Origin: Lysobacteraceae bacterium UBA6001
GTDB lineage: Bacteria; Pseudomonadota; Gammaproteobacteria; Xanthomonadales; Xanthomonadaceae
DNA: 19,121 nucleotides
Assembly (NCBI GenBank): GCA_002429615.1
Contig: DJAN01000150.1
Coordinates: 1-19,121 of the forward strand
Direction: 5' to 3'
Shown: positions 7,646 to 14,794 of the stretch, in pieces
Layout of the letters: each line of letters opens with the position of its first letter
Position numbering within the stretch: position 1 is the first letter of the stretch
Position numbers and translations under genes: made by a program
Notes under the pieces: model-generated
Database searches by the model: none
What the model saw: only the letters and a program-made list of their open reading frames with translations
What the model was told of the DNA's origin: nothing

Positions 7646-7655
7646 GTCGTATACT
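7644..7655 (+). promoter_or_regulatory. -10-like element upstream of rpsH
   Basis: TATACT (7650-7655) follows the rpsN hairpins and would give a start near 7662 and a leader of about 100 nt to rpsH. No good -35 box lies 16-18 bp upstream, and a TG pair is displaced by two bases from the extended -10 position. It is a weak candidate for re-initiating transcription after the hairpins. Confidence 0.35.
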
Positions 7656-7720
7656 CCCGCTTCTGTCTCCGGATTGGAGGCGGGTTCAGGGTCCTGGCCC
7701 ATCCCAGGAAAACACAAGAT

Positions 7721-7730
7721 TTTCGCGAAA
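7721..7730 (+). repeat. Perfect palindrome upstream of rpsH
   Basis: TTTCGCGAAA is a perfect 10-bp palindrome about 30 bp before the rpsH start, in otherwise unassigned leader. Nearby, 7693-7697 pairs with 7704-7708 as a small 5-bp hairpin. No known regulator site was recognised. Confidence 0.35.
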
Positions 7731-7760
7731 GCGGATATCGGTGCACTCAAAGGTACTTAC

Positions 7761-8159
7761 ATGAGCATGACTGATCCCATCGCCGACCTGCTGGTCCGCA
7801 TCAAGAATGCGGCCGCGGTTGGCAAGCCGACGGTGAAGGCGCCGTCCTCCAAGATCAAGGTTGCGATCGCCCAGGTCCTGAAGGACGAGGGTTACATCGC
7901 CGACCTGCGCGTCGTTCCGACCGAGAACAACAAGTCCGAGCTGGAAATCGTCCTGAAGTACTTCGAAGGCCGTCCGGTCATCGAGACCCTGAAGCGTGTG
8001 TCGCGCTCGGGTCTGCGTCAGTACCGCGGCAAGGACGAACTGCCGAAGGTCCTCGGTGGCCTCGGTGTCGCCATCATTTCCACGTCGAAGGGCATCATGA
8101 CCGATGCGCAGGCCCGTCAGGCCGGCGTCGGTGGCGAAGTCCTGTGCTTCGTGGCCTAA
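7761..8159 (+). CDS. rpsH: 30S ribosomal protein S8
   Basis: S8 is a central-domain 16S rRNA-binding protein and, in E. coli, the autogenous repressor of the spc operon. The product is 132 residues (E. coli 130), [17 protein letters not shown], with [19 protein letters not shown] and the signature [25 protein letters not shown] at 7749-7753 is seven bases from the ATG at 7761 but thirteen from the ATG at 7767. Together with E. coli MSMQDPIAD, this supports 7761. The frame is open upstream to 7644, but that part has no S8 similarity. Confidence 0.98.
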   Translation: MSMTDPIADLLVRIKNAAAVGKPTVKAPSSKIKVAIAQVLKDEGYIADLRVVPTENNKSELEIVLKYFEGRPVIETLKRVSRSGLRQYRGKDELPKVLGGLGVAIISTSKGIMTDAQARQAGVGGEVLCFVA

Positions 8160-8174
8160 GGGAAGGAGCAGAAC

Positions 8175-8702
8175 ATGTCCCGCGTAGCCAAGAAGCCCGT
8201 CACCCTGCCGAAGGGTGTTGAAGTCAATGTTCAGCCGGAGCTGGTCAGCGTCAAGGGCCCGAAGGGCACCCTGACCCTGCCGAAGCCGACCGGTGTCGAG
8301 ATCGCCATCGACGGTGGCGTCGCCACCCTGTCGGCCAACGATCCGTCGCAGATCGCCATCACCGGCACCGTGCGCGCCATCCTGGCCAACATGGTCAAGG
8401 GCGTGTCCGACGGCTTTGAGCGCAAGCTCGAGCTGGTCGGCGTCGGTTACCGTGCCGCCATGCAGGGCAAGGACCTGAGCCTGTCGCTCGGCTTCTCGCA
8501 CCCGCTGGTGTTCGTGGCGCCGGAAGGCATCACCCTGTCGACCCCGTCGCAGACCGAGATCGTGGTCCAGGGCGCCGACAAGCAGCGCGTCGGCGAAGTC
8601 GCCGCCAAGATCCGCGGTTTCCGTCCGCCGGAGCCCTACAAGGGCAAGGGTGTGAAGTACGCCGGTGAAGTCATCATTCGCAAGGAAGCCAAGAAGGCGT
8701 AA
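8175..8702 (+). CDS. rplF: 50S ribosomal protein L6
   Basis: L6 lies near the GTPase centre and the sarcin-ricin loop. The product is 175 residues (E. coli 177) made of two similar domains. It begins [17 protein letters not shown], has [22 protein letters not shown] in the middle, and ends with the signature [27 protein letters not shown] at 8163-8168 precedes the start. A 49-bp gap separates it from rplR, longer than usual in this cluster. Confidence 0.99.
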   Translation: MSRVAKKPVTLPKGVEVNVQPELVSVKGPKGTLTLPKPTGVEIAIDGGVATLSANDPSQIAITGTVRAILANMVKGVSDGFERKLELVGVGYRAAMQGKDLSLSLGFSHPLVFVAPEGITLSTPSQTEIVVQGADKQRVGEVAAKIRGFRPPEPYKGKGVKYAGEVIIRKEAKKA

Positions 8703-8751
8703 TGCGGGCTAACCCCCGTACAAGCCGATCCGCTTCCCAAGGAACCAGAAA

Positions 8752-9105
8752 ATGAACAAGAACATCGCTCGTCTGCGCCGCGCCAAGTCGACCCGTGCGC
8801 ACATCCGCGAGCTGGGCGTCGCCCGCCTGTCGGTGCTGCGCACCGGCCAGCACCTGTACGCGCAGGTCTTCACCGCCGACGGCTCCAAGGTCATCGCCGC
8901 TGCCAACACCCTGCAGGCCGACGTCAAGGAAGGCCTGAAGAATGGCAAGAACAGCGACGCCGCCGCCAAGGTCGGCAAGCTGATCGCCGAGCGCGCCAAG
9001 GCCGCGGGCATCGAGAAGGTCGCGTTCGACCGCTCGGGCTACCGCTACCACGGTCGCATCAAGGCCCTGGCCGATGCGGCCCGCGAAGGCGGCCTGCAGT
9101 TCTAA
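8752..9105 (+). CDS. rplR: 50S ribosomal protein L18
   Basis: L18 binds 5S rRNA with L5 in the central protuberance. The product is 117 residues, the same as E. coli, starting [20 protein letters not shown] and ending [24 protein letters not shown], a strongly conserved C-terminus. The start is supported by AAGGAA about ten bases upstream. The gene is followed by 161 bp containing two strong hairpins before rpsE, where E. coli has almost no gap. Confidence 0.99.
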   Translation: MNKNIARLRRAKSTRAHIRELGVARLSVLRTGQHLYAQVFTADGSKVIAAANTLQADVKEGLKNGKNSDAAAKVGKLIAERAKAAGIEKVAFDRSGYRYHGRIKALADAAREGGLQF

Positions 9106-9112
9106 GCAGTGC

Positions 9113-9163
9113 GCGGGCATGCCTTCGGGCGTGCCCGCAACCCGCCGGCGTGGGGAACGCCGG
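9113..9163 (+). promoter_or_regulatory. Tandem hairpins in the rplR-rpsE gap
   Basis: The first hairpin pairs 9113-9123 with 9128-9138: 11 bp with one GU, closed by C(TTCG)G, the exceptionally stable tetraloop. The second pairs 9145-9151 with 9157-9163 (7 bp, loop gggga). No T-run follows, so intrinsic termination is unlikely. Possible roles are mRNA stabilisation, an RNase processing site or a pause (inference). Confidence 0.6.
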
Positions 9164-9266
9164 GCCGTGCCGCTCTTCTGCAGCGCCCACGGAAGCAAGG
9201 TGGTTATCCAACAACGATAAGCGGCCTCGAGCCGTACATATTCGTCCAATCCAAGGAAATCAGAAA

Positions 9267-9809
9267 ATGGCAGAAGAACGTCAGCCGCGGGGTCGCGATC
9301 GCGACCGTAACCGCGAAGAGAAGATCGACGACGGCATGATCGAGAAGCTGGTCGCGGTCAACCGCGTCAGCAAGACCGTCAAGGGTGGTCGCCAGTTCAC
9401 CTTCACCGCCCTGACCGTGGTCGGCGATGGCGAAGGCAAGGTCGGCTTCGGTTATGGCAAGGCGCGCGAAGTGCCGGTCGCCATCCAGAAGTCGATGGAA
9501 TACGCCCGCAAGAACATGGCCAACATCGACCTGAACAACGGCACCCTGTGGCACCCGCTGAAGTCGGGCCACGGCGCTGCGCGCGTGTTCATGCAGCCTG
9601 CCTCGGAAGGTACGGGTGTCATCGCCGGCGGCGCCATGCGTGCCGTGCTGGAAGCGGTGGGCGTGAAGAACGTGCTGGCCAAGGCCACCGGTTCGCGCAA
9701 CCCGATCAACCTGGTGCGCGCCACCGTTCGCGGCCTGACCGAGATGCAGTCGCCGGCCCGTATCGCTGCCAAGCGCGGCAAGAAGGTCGAGGATCTCAAC
9801 AATGGCTAA
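9267..9809 (+). CDS. rpsE: 30S ribosomal protein S5
   Basis: S5 is at the mRNA entry side of the 30S and affects decoding accuracy and spectinomycin sensitivity. From the ATG at 9267 the product is 180 residues (E. coli 167). The extra length is an N-terminal Arg/Asp-rich stretch ([19 protein letters not shown]) before the conserved [17 protein letters not shown], which includes the spectinomycin-site loop. The frame is open upstream to 9150, but AAGGA at 9253-9257 ten bases before 9267 decides the start. The stop overlaps rpmD by eight bases. Confidence 0.98.
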   Translation: MAEERQPRGRDRDRNREEKIDDGMIEKLVAVNRVSKTVKGGRQFTFTALTVVGDGEGKVGFGYGKAREVPVAIQKSMEYARKNMANIDLNNGTLWHPLKSGHGAARVFMQPASEGTGVIAGGAMRAVLEAVGVKNVLAKATGSRNPINLVRATVRGLTEMQSPARIAAKRGKKVEDLNNG

Positions 9810-9993
9810 TGACACCAACAAGACCGTCAAGGTGCGCCTGGTGCGCGGCCTGCGTGGCACCCAGTCGCGTCACCGCCTGTCGGTGCGTGCCCTGGGCCTG
9901 AACAAGCTCAACGATGTGCGTGAACTGAAGGACAGCCCGCAGGTTCGCGGCCTGATCAACAAGGTTCATTACCTCGTCCAGGTTGAGGAGTAA
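9802..9993 (+). CDS. rpmD: 50S ribosomal protein L30
   Basis: L30 is a small 50S protein of the ferredoxin-like fold. The product is 63 residues (E. coli 59), with the family pattern [20 protein letters not shown] followed by [14 protein letters not shown] and the end VHYLVQVEE. The ATG lies inside the last codons of rpsE with an eight-base overlap, and GAGG within rpsE is the Shine-Dalgarno, so the two are probably translationally coupled. It is six bases upstream of rplO. Confidence 0.97.
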   Translation: MANDTNKTVKVRLVRGLRGTQSRHRLSVRALGLNKLNDVRELKDSPQVRGLINKVHYLVQVEE

Positions 9994-9999
9994 TCGACC

Positions 10000-10443
10000 A
10001 TGACCATGCGTCTCAATGATCTGAGCCCGGCACCGGGCGCCCGCACCGAGCGCACCCGCGTCGGTCGCGGTATCGGTTCGGGCCTGGGCAAGACCGCCGG
10101 CCGCGGCCACAAGGGTTCGTTCGCTCGCAAGGGCGGCGGCAAGATCAAGGCTGGCTTCGAAGGCGGCCAGACCCCGATGCAGCGTCGTCTGCCGAAGATC
10201 GGCTTCCGTTCGAAGCTGGCCAAGGACACCGCTGAAGTGCTGCTGTACCAGCTGGACAAGCTGGAAGCCGGTGAGATCGACTTCGCCGCGCTGCGTGCGG
10301 CCAAGCTGGTCCCGTCGACCGCCAAGAAGGCCAAGATCGTCGTGAAGGGCGAGCTGACCAAGAAGTTCGTGCTGAAGGGCGTGGCGGCCACCGCGGGCGC
10401 CAAGGCCGCGATCGAAGCTGCCGGCGGCAGCGTACAGGAGTAA
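10000..10443 (+). CDS. rplO: 50S ribosomal protein L15
   Basis: L15 is a late-assembly 50S protein with a long, glycine-rich N-terminal extension into the rRNA. The product is 147 residues (E. coli 144). [13 protein letters not shown] is followed by [20 protein letters not shown], the family signature. Two ATGs, at 10000 and 10006, are possible. Homology to E. coli MRLNTLSPAEG fits 10006, but AGGAG at 9986-9990 is nine bases from 10000 and fifteen from 10006, so 10000 is kept with moderate certainty. The gene precedes secY by seven bases. Confidence 0.97.
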   Translation: MTMRLNDLSPAPGARTERTRVGRGIGSGLGKTAGRGHKGSFARKGGGKIKAGFEGGQTPMQRRLPKIGFRSKLAKDTAEVLLYQLDKLEAGEIDFAALRAAKLVPSTAKKAKIVVKGELTKKFVLKGVAATAGAKAAIEAAGGSVQE

Positions 10444-10450
10444 CTCGCAG

Positions 10451-11806
10451 ATGGCGCAGGCTGGCATCGGAAACCTCGGCGGCGGGCTCGGCAAGTTCAC
10501 GGAACTTCGCCAGCGTCTGCTGTTCGTACTCGGCGCATTGATCGTGTACCGCATCGGCTGCTATGTGCCGGTGCCGGGGGTCAATCCCGATGCCATGCTT
10601 TCGTTGATGCAGGCGCAGGGCGGCGGCATCGTGGACATGTTCAACATGTTCTCGGGCGGCGCCCTGCACCGTTTCAGCATTTTCGCGCTGAACGTGATGC
10701 CGTACATCTCGGCATCGATCGTGATCCAGCTGGCGACCCACATCTTCCCCGCGCTGAAGGCGATGCAGAAGGAAGGTGAGTCGGGCCGTCGCAAGATCAC
10801 CCAGTATTCTCGCATCGGCGCCGTGCTGCTGGCCGTGGTGCAGGGCGGCAGCATCGCGCTGGCGCTGCAGAACCAGACCGCGCCGGGCGGCGCGCCGGTC
10901 GTCTATGCGCCGGGCATGGGCTTCGTGCTCACCGCGGTGGTCGCACTGACCGCCGGCACCATCTTCCTGATGTGGGTCGGCGAGCAGGTGACCGAGCGCG
11001 GCATCGGCAACGGCGTCTCGCTGATCATCTTCGCGGGCATCGTGGCGGGCCTGCCGGCCGCGGCCATCCAGACCGTCGAAGCTTTCCGCAACGACACCCT
11101 GAGCTTCATTTCGCTGCTGTTGATCGTCGTCACCATCCTGGCATTTACCTGGTTCGTGGTGTTCGTCGAGCGCGGCCAGCGCCGGATCACGGTCAACTAC
11201 GCGCGTCGCCAGGGCGGTCGCAATGCGTACATGAACCAGACCTCGTTCCTGCCGCTGAAGCTCAACATGGCGGGCGTGATTCCGCCGATCTTCGCTTCGT
11301 CGATCCTGGCCTTCCCGGCCACCCTGTCGATGTGGTCCGGCCAGGCGACCTCCGCCACCTGGCTGCAGAAGATCGCCAACGCGCTGGGTCCGGGCGAGCC
11401 CGTGCACATGCTGGTGTTCGCGGGTCTGATCATCGGTTTCGCGTTCTTCTATACCGCGCTGGTGTTCAACTCGCAGGAAACCGCCGACAACCTGAAGAAG
11501 TCGGGTGCGCTGATTCCGGGCATCCGTCCGGGCAAGGCCACCGCCGACTACATCGACGGCGTGCTGACCCGCCTGACCGGCGCTGGCGCCGTGTACCTGG
11601 TGATCGTCTGCCTGCTGCCGGAAATCATGCGCGCCCAGTTCGGCACGTCCTTCCACTTCGGCGGCACCTCGCTGCTGATCGCCGTGGTGGTGGTGATGGA
11701 CTTCATCGCGCAGATCCAGGCTCACCTGATGTCGCATCAGTATGAGAGCCTGCTGAAGAAGGCCAACCTGAAGGGCGGCTCGCGCGGCGGTTTTGCCCGC
11801 GGTTAA
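10451..11806 (+). CDS. secY: Protein translocase subunit SecY
   Basis: SecY is the channel subunit of SecYEG, which moves unfolded proteins across or into the inner membrane. The product is 451 residues (E. coli 443) with about ten hydrophobic segments. It begins near [20 protein letters not shown], and [11 protein letters not shown] precedes the plug region. Conserved cytoplasmic loops are visible, such as [12 protein letters not shown] and [20 protein letters not shown], and the C-terminal tail is basic. AGGAG near 10436 is the likely Shine-Dalgarno. It closes the spc cluster; no rpmJ follows, and 340 bp of non-coding DNA precede rpsM. Confidence 0.99.
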   Translation: MAQAGIGNLGGGLGKFTELRQRLLFVLGALIVYRIGCYVPVPGVNPDAMLSLMQAQGGGIVDMFNMFSGGALHRFSIFALNVMPYISASIVIQLATHIFPALKAMQKEGESGRRKITQYSRIGAVLLAVVQGGSIALALQNQTAPGGAPVVYAPGMGFVLTAVVALTAGTIFLMWVGEQVTERGIGNGVSLIIFAGIVAGLPAAAIQTVEAFRNDTLSFISLLLIVVTILAFTWFVVFVERGQRRITVNYARRQGGRNAYMNQTSFLPLKLNMAGVIPPIFASSILAFPATLSMWSGQATSATWLQKIANALGPGEPVHMLVFAGLIIGFAFFYTALVFNSQETADNLKKSGALIPGIRPGKATADYIDGVLTRLTGAGAVYLVIVCLLPEIMRAQFGTSFHFGGTSLLIAVVVVMDFIAQIQAHLMSHQYESLLKKANLKGGSRGGFARG

Positions 11807-11807
11807 C

Positions 11808-11816
11808 TGTTATACT
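11808..11816 (+). promoter_or_regulatory. Extended -10 promoter candidate at the secY stop (Pa1)
   Basis: TGTTATACT gives the TGn extension plus TATACT (11811-11816) two bases after the secY stop. The predicted start is near 11823, so the transcript would carry the whole folded 340-bp gap as leader to rpsM. No good -35 is present, as is often true of extended -10 promoters. Confidence 0.5.
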
Positions 11817-11821
11817 TTGTT

Positions 11822-12036
11822 CTTCCTTGCGTGAAGGCGCGGCCGGTTCCCGGCCCAGGCCTTCCGATCTGAAGGGCGGTCCCCGCGGCGTCTCGCGCGG
11901 GGGTGTGACGAGGTGGTCCCGTGCGGGAGTAGCACGGGCGATTCGGGAGCGGTATCCCCGGGTCAGCATCGTCCGGCGCCGGAGCATGGGCACACTCCCC
12001 ATGCCGGGTTCGTGGATCGCGGTTTGGTTCCACGGG
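11822..12036 (+). promoter_or_regulatory. Hairpin-rich non-coding region between secY and rpsM
   Basis: No convincing gene is present. Stems seen: 11833-11838 with 11859-11864 enclosing 11841-11846 with 11850-11855; 11881-11887 with 11896-11902 (7 bp); 11918-11924 with 11932-11938 (7 bp, 7-nt loop); 11979-11990 with 11998-12007 (10 bp with a two-base bulge); and 12011-12016 with 12029-12034 (6 bp). Segments 11825-11828, 11833-11837, 11860-11864 and 11871-11875 are mutually complementary, so alternative folds compete. It may be a long alpha-operon leader, a 3' structure of the spc mRNA or an independent small RNA. Confidence 0.5.
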
Positions 12037-12058
12037 CTTCCAAAGTAACCCGAGACCT

Positions 12059-12067
12059 TGCTAGAAT
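12059..12067 (+). promoter_or_regulatory. Extended -10 promoter candidate for the alpha cluster (Pa2)
   Basis: TGCTAGAAT combines the TGn extension with TAGAAT (12062-12067, five of six consensus). The upstream TTCCAA at 12038-12043 is only a weak -35. The predicted start near 12074 leaves a leader of about 73 nt before rpsM. It is the more likely of the two alpha promoters because of its position. Confidence 0.55.
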
Positions 12068-12084
12068 TATCAGTTCACTCTGAT

Positions 12085-12125
12085 CCATCCTGCCGGATGG
12101 CGCCGTGGGGCGCCGTCGGGCCATC
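12085..12125 (+). promoter_or_regulatory. rpsM leader with competing hairpins (candidate S4 target)
   Basis: Three stems overlap and cannot all form: 12085-12090 with 12095-12100 (6 bp, TGCC loop); 12099-12104 with 12109-12114 (6 bp, GTGG loop); and 12096-12101 with 12120-12125 (6 bp). In E. coli the alpha-operon leader folds into a pseudoknot bound by S4, product of rpsD. The position just before the rpsM ribosome binding site is the same here; equivalence is inference. Confidence 0.45.
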
Positions 12126-12146
12126 ACTCAGTTGGAGAATCGCGTC

Positions 12147-12503
12147 ATGGCGCGTATTGCAGGCGTCAACCTGCCAGCCCAGAAGCATGTCTGGGTCGGG
12201 TTGCAAAGCATCTACGGCATCGGCCGTACCCGTTCGAAGAAGGTCTGCGACTCCGCAGGCGTGACCTCGACCACCAAGATCCGCGACCTGTCGGAGCCGG
12301 AAATCGAGCGCCTGCGCGCCGAAGTCGGCAAGTACATCGTCGAGGGCGATCTGCGCCGTGAAGTCGGCATCGCGATCAAGCGCCTGATGGACCTGGGCTG
12401 CTACCGCGGCCTGCGTCACCGTCGTGGCCTGCCGCTGCGTGGCCAGCGCACCCGTACCAACGCCCGCACCCGTAAGGGTCCGCGCAAGGCGATCAGGAAG
12501 TAA
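12147..12503 (+). CDS. rpsM: 30S ribosomal protein S13
   Basis: S13 is in the 30S head and contacts the P-site tRNA and the 50S central protuberance. From 12147 the product is 118 residues, the same as E. coli: [20 protein letters not shown], the helix-hairpin [11 protein letters not shown], and the signature [19 protein letters not shown] ending in a basic tail. GGAG in the 12131-12140 stretch is correctly spaced. The frame is open upstream to 12105, but nothing there resembles S13. It is the first gene of the alpha cluster. Confidence 0.98.
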   Translation: MARIAGVNLPAQKHVWVGLQSIYGIGRTRSKKVCDSAGVTSTTKIRDLSEPEIERLRAEVGKYIVEGDLRREVGIAIKRLMDLGCYRGLRHRRGLPLRGQRTRTNARTRKGPRKAIRK

Positions 12504-12515
12504 GGGACCTAGAAC

Positions 12516-12908
12516 ATGGCTAAGCCCTCCGCAGTCAAGACCAAGAAGAAGATCAAGCGCGTCGTCACCGACGGCGTTGCCCACGTCCACGCTTCTTTCA
12601 ACAACACCATCGTCACCATCACCGATCGTCAGGGCAATGCACTGTCCTGGGCGACCTCCGGTGGTGCCGGCTTCCGTGGTTCGCGCAAGTCGACCCCGTT
12701 CGCCGCGCAGGTTGCCGCCGAAAAGGCCGGCCGCGCTGCGCTGGATTACGGCGTGAAGTCGCTGGAAGTCCGCATCAAGGGCCCGGGTCCGGGCCGCGAG
12801 TCCGCCGTTCGTTCGCTGAACAACGTCGGCTACAAGATCACCAACATCATCGACGTGACGCCTATCCCGCACAACGGGTGCCGTCCGCCGAAGAAGCGCC
12901 GCGTCTGA
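12516..12908 (+). CDS. rpsK: 30S ribosomal protein S11
   Basis: S11 is on the 30S platform, near the mRNA exit and the E site. The product is 130 residues (E. coli 129). It shows the block [20 protein letters not shown], then [20 protein letters not shown] and the end [18 protein letters not shown]. The Asn-Gly pair in that C-terminal motif corresponds to the isoaspartate site known in E. coli S11. The gene is twelve bases after rpsM and fourteen before rpsD. Confidence 0.99.
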   Translation: MAKPSAVKTKKKIKRVVTDGVAHVHASFNNTIVTITDRQGNALSWATSGGAGFRGSRKSTPFAAQVAAEKAGRAALDYGVKSLEVRIKGPGPGRESAVRSLNNVGYKITNIIDVTPIPHNGCRPPKKRRV

Positions 12909-12922
12909 GGAGCTGAAGAGAA

Positions 12923-13552
12923 ATGGCTCGTTATATTGGTCCCACCTGTAAGCTCGCCCGTCGCGAAGGCGCCGATCTCGGCCTGAAGAGCGCCGCCCGC
13001 GCCCTGGACTCCAAGTGCAAGCTGGAGCAGAAGCCCGGCCAGCACGGCGCCACTGCCCGCAAGGGCAAGCTGTCCGACTACGCCACCCAGCTGCGTGAAA
13101 AGCAGAAGGTCAAGCGTATCTACGGCCTGCTGGAGCGTCAGTTCCGCAACTACTACAAGAAGGCCTCGACCAAGAAGGGCAACACCGGCGAGAACCTGCT
13201 GCAGCTGCTGGAAACCCGTCTGGACAACGTCGTCTATCGCATGGGCTTCGCCGTGACCCGTCCGGCCGCTCGCCAGCTGGTCTCGCACCGTGGCGTGCTG
13301 GTCAACGGCAAGTCGGTCAACCTGGCTTCGTACCAGGTCAAGGCCGGCGACGCGATCACCCTGTCGGAGAAGGCTCAGAAGCAGCTGCGCGTGCAGGAAG
13401 CTCTGACCGTCGCCGAGCAGCACGACCAGAATCCGTCGTGGGTCGAAGTCGATTCGAAGAAGTTCAGCGGTGTTTTCAAGGCCGTGCCGGATCGCGCCGA
13501 CCTGCCTTCGGACATCAACGAAGCGCTGATCGTCGAGTTGTATTCGAAGTAA
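12923..13552 (+). CDS. rpsD: 30S ribosomal protein S4
   Basis: S4 nucleates 16S rRNA folding, and in E. coli represses the alpha operon at the rpsM leader. The product is 209 residues (E. coli 206): [19 protein letters not shown], then the [20 protein letters not shown] helix. The S4 RNA-binding domain runs from about residue 98 ([15 protein letters not shown]) through [20 protein letters not shown] precedes the ATG. Candidate competing hairpins upstream of rpsM could be its regulatory target (inference). Confidence 0.99.
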   Translation: MARYIGPTCKLARREGADLGLKSAARALDSKCKLEQKPGQHGATARKGKLSDYATQLREKQKVKRIYGLLERQFRNYYKKASTKKGNTGENLLQLLETRLDNVVYRMGFAVTRPAARQLVSHRGVLVNGKSVNLASYQVKAGDAITLSEKAQKQLRVQEALTVAEQHDQNPSWVEVDSKKFSGVFKAVPDRADLPSDINEALIVELYSK

Positions 13553-13563
13553 TTCACATTGGA

Positions 13564-13589
13564 GAACCTCCGGGTCGCACCGGAGGTTC
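13564..13589 (+). promoter_or_regulatory. 10-bp hairpin between rpsD and rpoA
   Basis: gaacctccgg (13564-13573) and ccggaggttc (13580-13589) form a perfect 10-bp stem with a 6-nt loop, without a T-run. It is immediately upstream of the rpoA Shine-Dalgarno (AGGAG, 13593-13597). It could set the ratio of RNA polymerase alpha to S4 by processing or by affecting initiation (inference). Confidence 0.55.
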
Positions 13590-13607
13590 GTCAGGAGACC
13601 CCGCAAC

Positions 13608-14606
13608 ATGACGGTTACCGCCAACCAGGTTCTGCGCCCCCGTGGTCCGCAGATCGAACGCCTTACCGATAACCGCGCCAAGGTCGTGATCGAGCCCTTG
13701 GAGCGTGGTTACGGGCATACGCTGGGCAATGCCCTGCGTCGCGTGCTGTTGTCGTCGATCCCCGGCTTCGCGATCACCGAGGTCGAGATCGATGGCGTGC
13801 TTCACGAGTACACCACCGTCGAAGGTCTGCAGGAAGACGTGCTGGAAGTCCTGCTGAACCTCAAGGACGTGGCGATCCGCATGCACAGCGGCGATAGCGC
13901 GACCCTGTCGCTGTCCAAGCAGGGCCCGGGCATCGTCACCGCCGCCGATATCAAGACCGACCACAACGTCGAGATCCTCAATGGCGATCACGTGATCTGC
14001 CATCTGACCAAGGATACGGCGCTGAACATGCGTCTGAAGATCGAGCGTGGCTTCGGCTACCAGCCGGCTGCCGCGCGTCGCCGTCCGGACGAAGAGACCC
14101 GCACCATCGGTCGCCTGGTCCTGGACGCTTCGTTCTCGCCGGTTCGCCGTGTCGCCTACGCCGTGGAAGCGGCGCGCGTCGAGCAGCGTACCGACCTGGA
14201 CAAGCTGGTCATCGACATCGAGACCAACGGCACCATCGACGCCGAGGAAGCGGTGCGTACCGCCGCGGACATCCTCAGCGACCAGCTGTCGGTCTTCGGT
14301 GATTTCACCCATCGTGACCGCGGTGCGCCGAAGCCGGCCACCGGTGGCGTGGATCCGGTGCTGCTGCGCCCGATCGACGACCTCGAGCTGACCGTGCGTT
14401 CGGCCAACTGCCTGAAGGCCGAGAGCATCTACTACATCGGCGATCTGATCCAGAAGACCGAAGTCGAACTGCTCAAGACCCCGAACCTCGGCAAGAAGTC
14501 GCTCACCGAGATCAAGGAAGTGCTGGCCCAGCGTGGCCTGTCGCTTGGCATGAAGCTGGAGAACTGGCCGCCGGCCGGTGTCGCCCAGCACGGCATGCTC
14601 GGCTGA
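13608..14606 (+). CDS. rpoA: DNA-directed RNA polymerase subunit alpha
   Basis: Alpha dimerises to nucleate RNA polymerase assembly, and its C-terminal domain binds UP elements and activators. The product is 332 residues (E. coli 329). The N-terminal domain shows [20 protein letters not shown] (35-54 region) with Arg45 at the conserved assembly position. After a linker at about 236-250, the C-terminal domain has [14 protein letters not shown], where Arg264 corresponds to the DNA-contacting E. coli Arg265. It ends with [13 protein letters not shown] and a short tail. A 10-bp hairpin precedes its ribosome binding site. Confidence 0.99.
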   Translation: MTVTANQVLRPRGPQIERLTDNRAKVVIEPLERGYGHTLGNALRRVLLSSIPGFAITEVEIDGVLHEYTTVEGLQEDVLEVLLNLKDVAIRMHSGDSATLSLSKQGPGIVTAADIKTDHNVEILNGDHVICHLTKDTALNMRLKIERGFGYQPAAARRRPDEETRTIGRLVLDASFSPVRRVAYAVEAARVEQRTDLDKLVIDIETNGTIDAEEAVRTAADILSDQLSVFGDFTHRDRGAPKPATGGVDPVLLRPIDDLELTVRSANCLKAESIYYIGDLIQKTEVELLKTPNLGKKSLTEIKEVLAQRGLSLGMKLENWPPAGVAQHGMLG

Positions 14607-14613
14607 TGTACCT

Positions 14614-14645
14614 GGAACCCGCGTGGGCTTGCCCGCGCGGGTTCC
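14614..14645 (+). promoter_or_regulatory. 14-bp hairpin between rpoA and rplQ
   Basis: ggaacccgcg (14614-14623) pairs with 14636-14645, and the stem continues inward with one GU and three GC pairs (14625-14627 with 14632-14634) to a CTTG loop. It is followed by GGCTTTGC, which has only three T residues, so it is at most a weak terminator. The 188-bp rpoA-rplQ gap also has a 5-bp stem at 14690-14694 with 14703-14707 and no clear promoter. Confidence 0.55.
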
Positions 14646-14794
14646 GGCTTTGCAGTACCCCGACGGGTCTGAAGACTCGCGGACATTGACCGGGCAGGGA
14701 CCCCCGGCTGAGGACCAACCGCAGTCCATGTAACAGCGCCAGGAAGGCGACAACGAAGTCCAGACGTTTCAACATTAACCAAGGAATCAAGACC

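Noticed and set aside
10145..11737. 530-codon minus-strand open frame opposite rplO and secY
   Set aside because: Its His/Asp/Arg-rich, low-complexity translation is what GC-rich codon bias produces in the antisense frame; secY is unambiguous on the plus strand.
11827..12048. Small open frames in the secY-rpsM gap, including a possible L36
   Set aside because: Translations are Arg/Gly/Pro-rich with no L36 cysteine pattern, and starts lack Shine-Dalgarno sequences.
14686..14714. TTGACC (14686-14691) as a -35 box for an rplQ promoter
   Set aside because: The bases 16-18 bp downstream contain nothing like a -10 hexamer, and no TGn extension is present.
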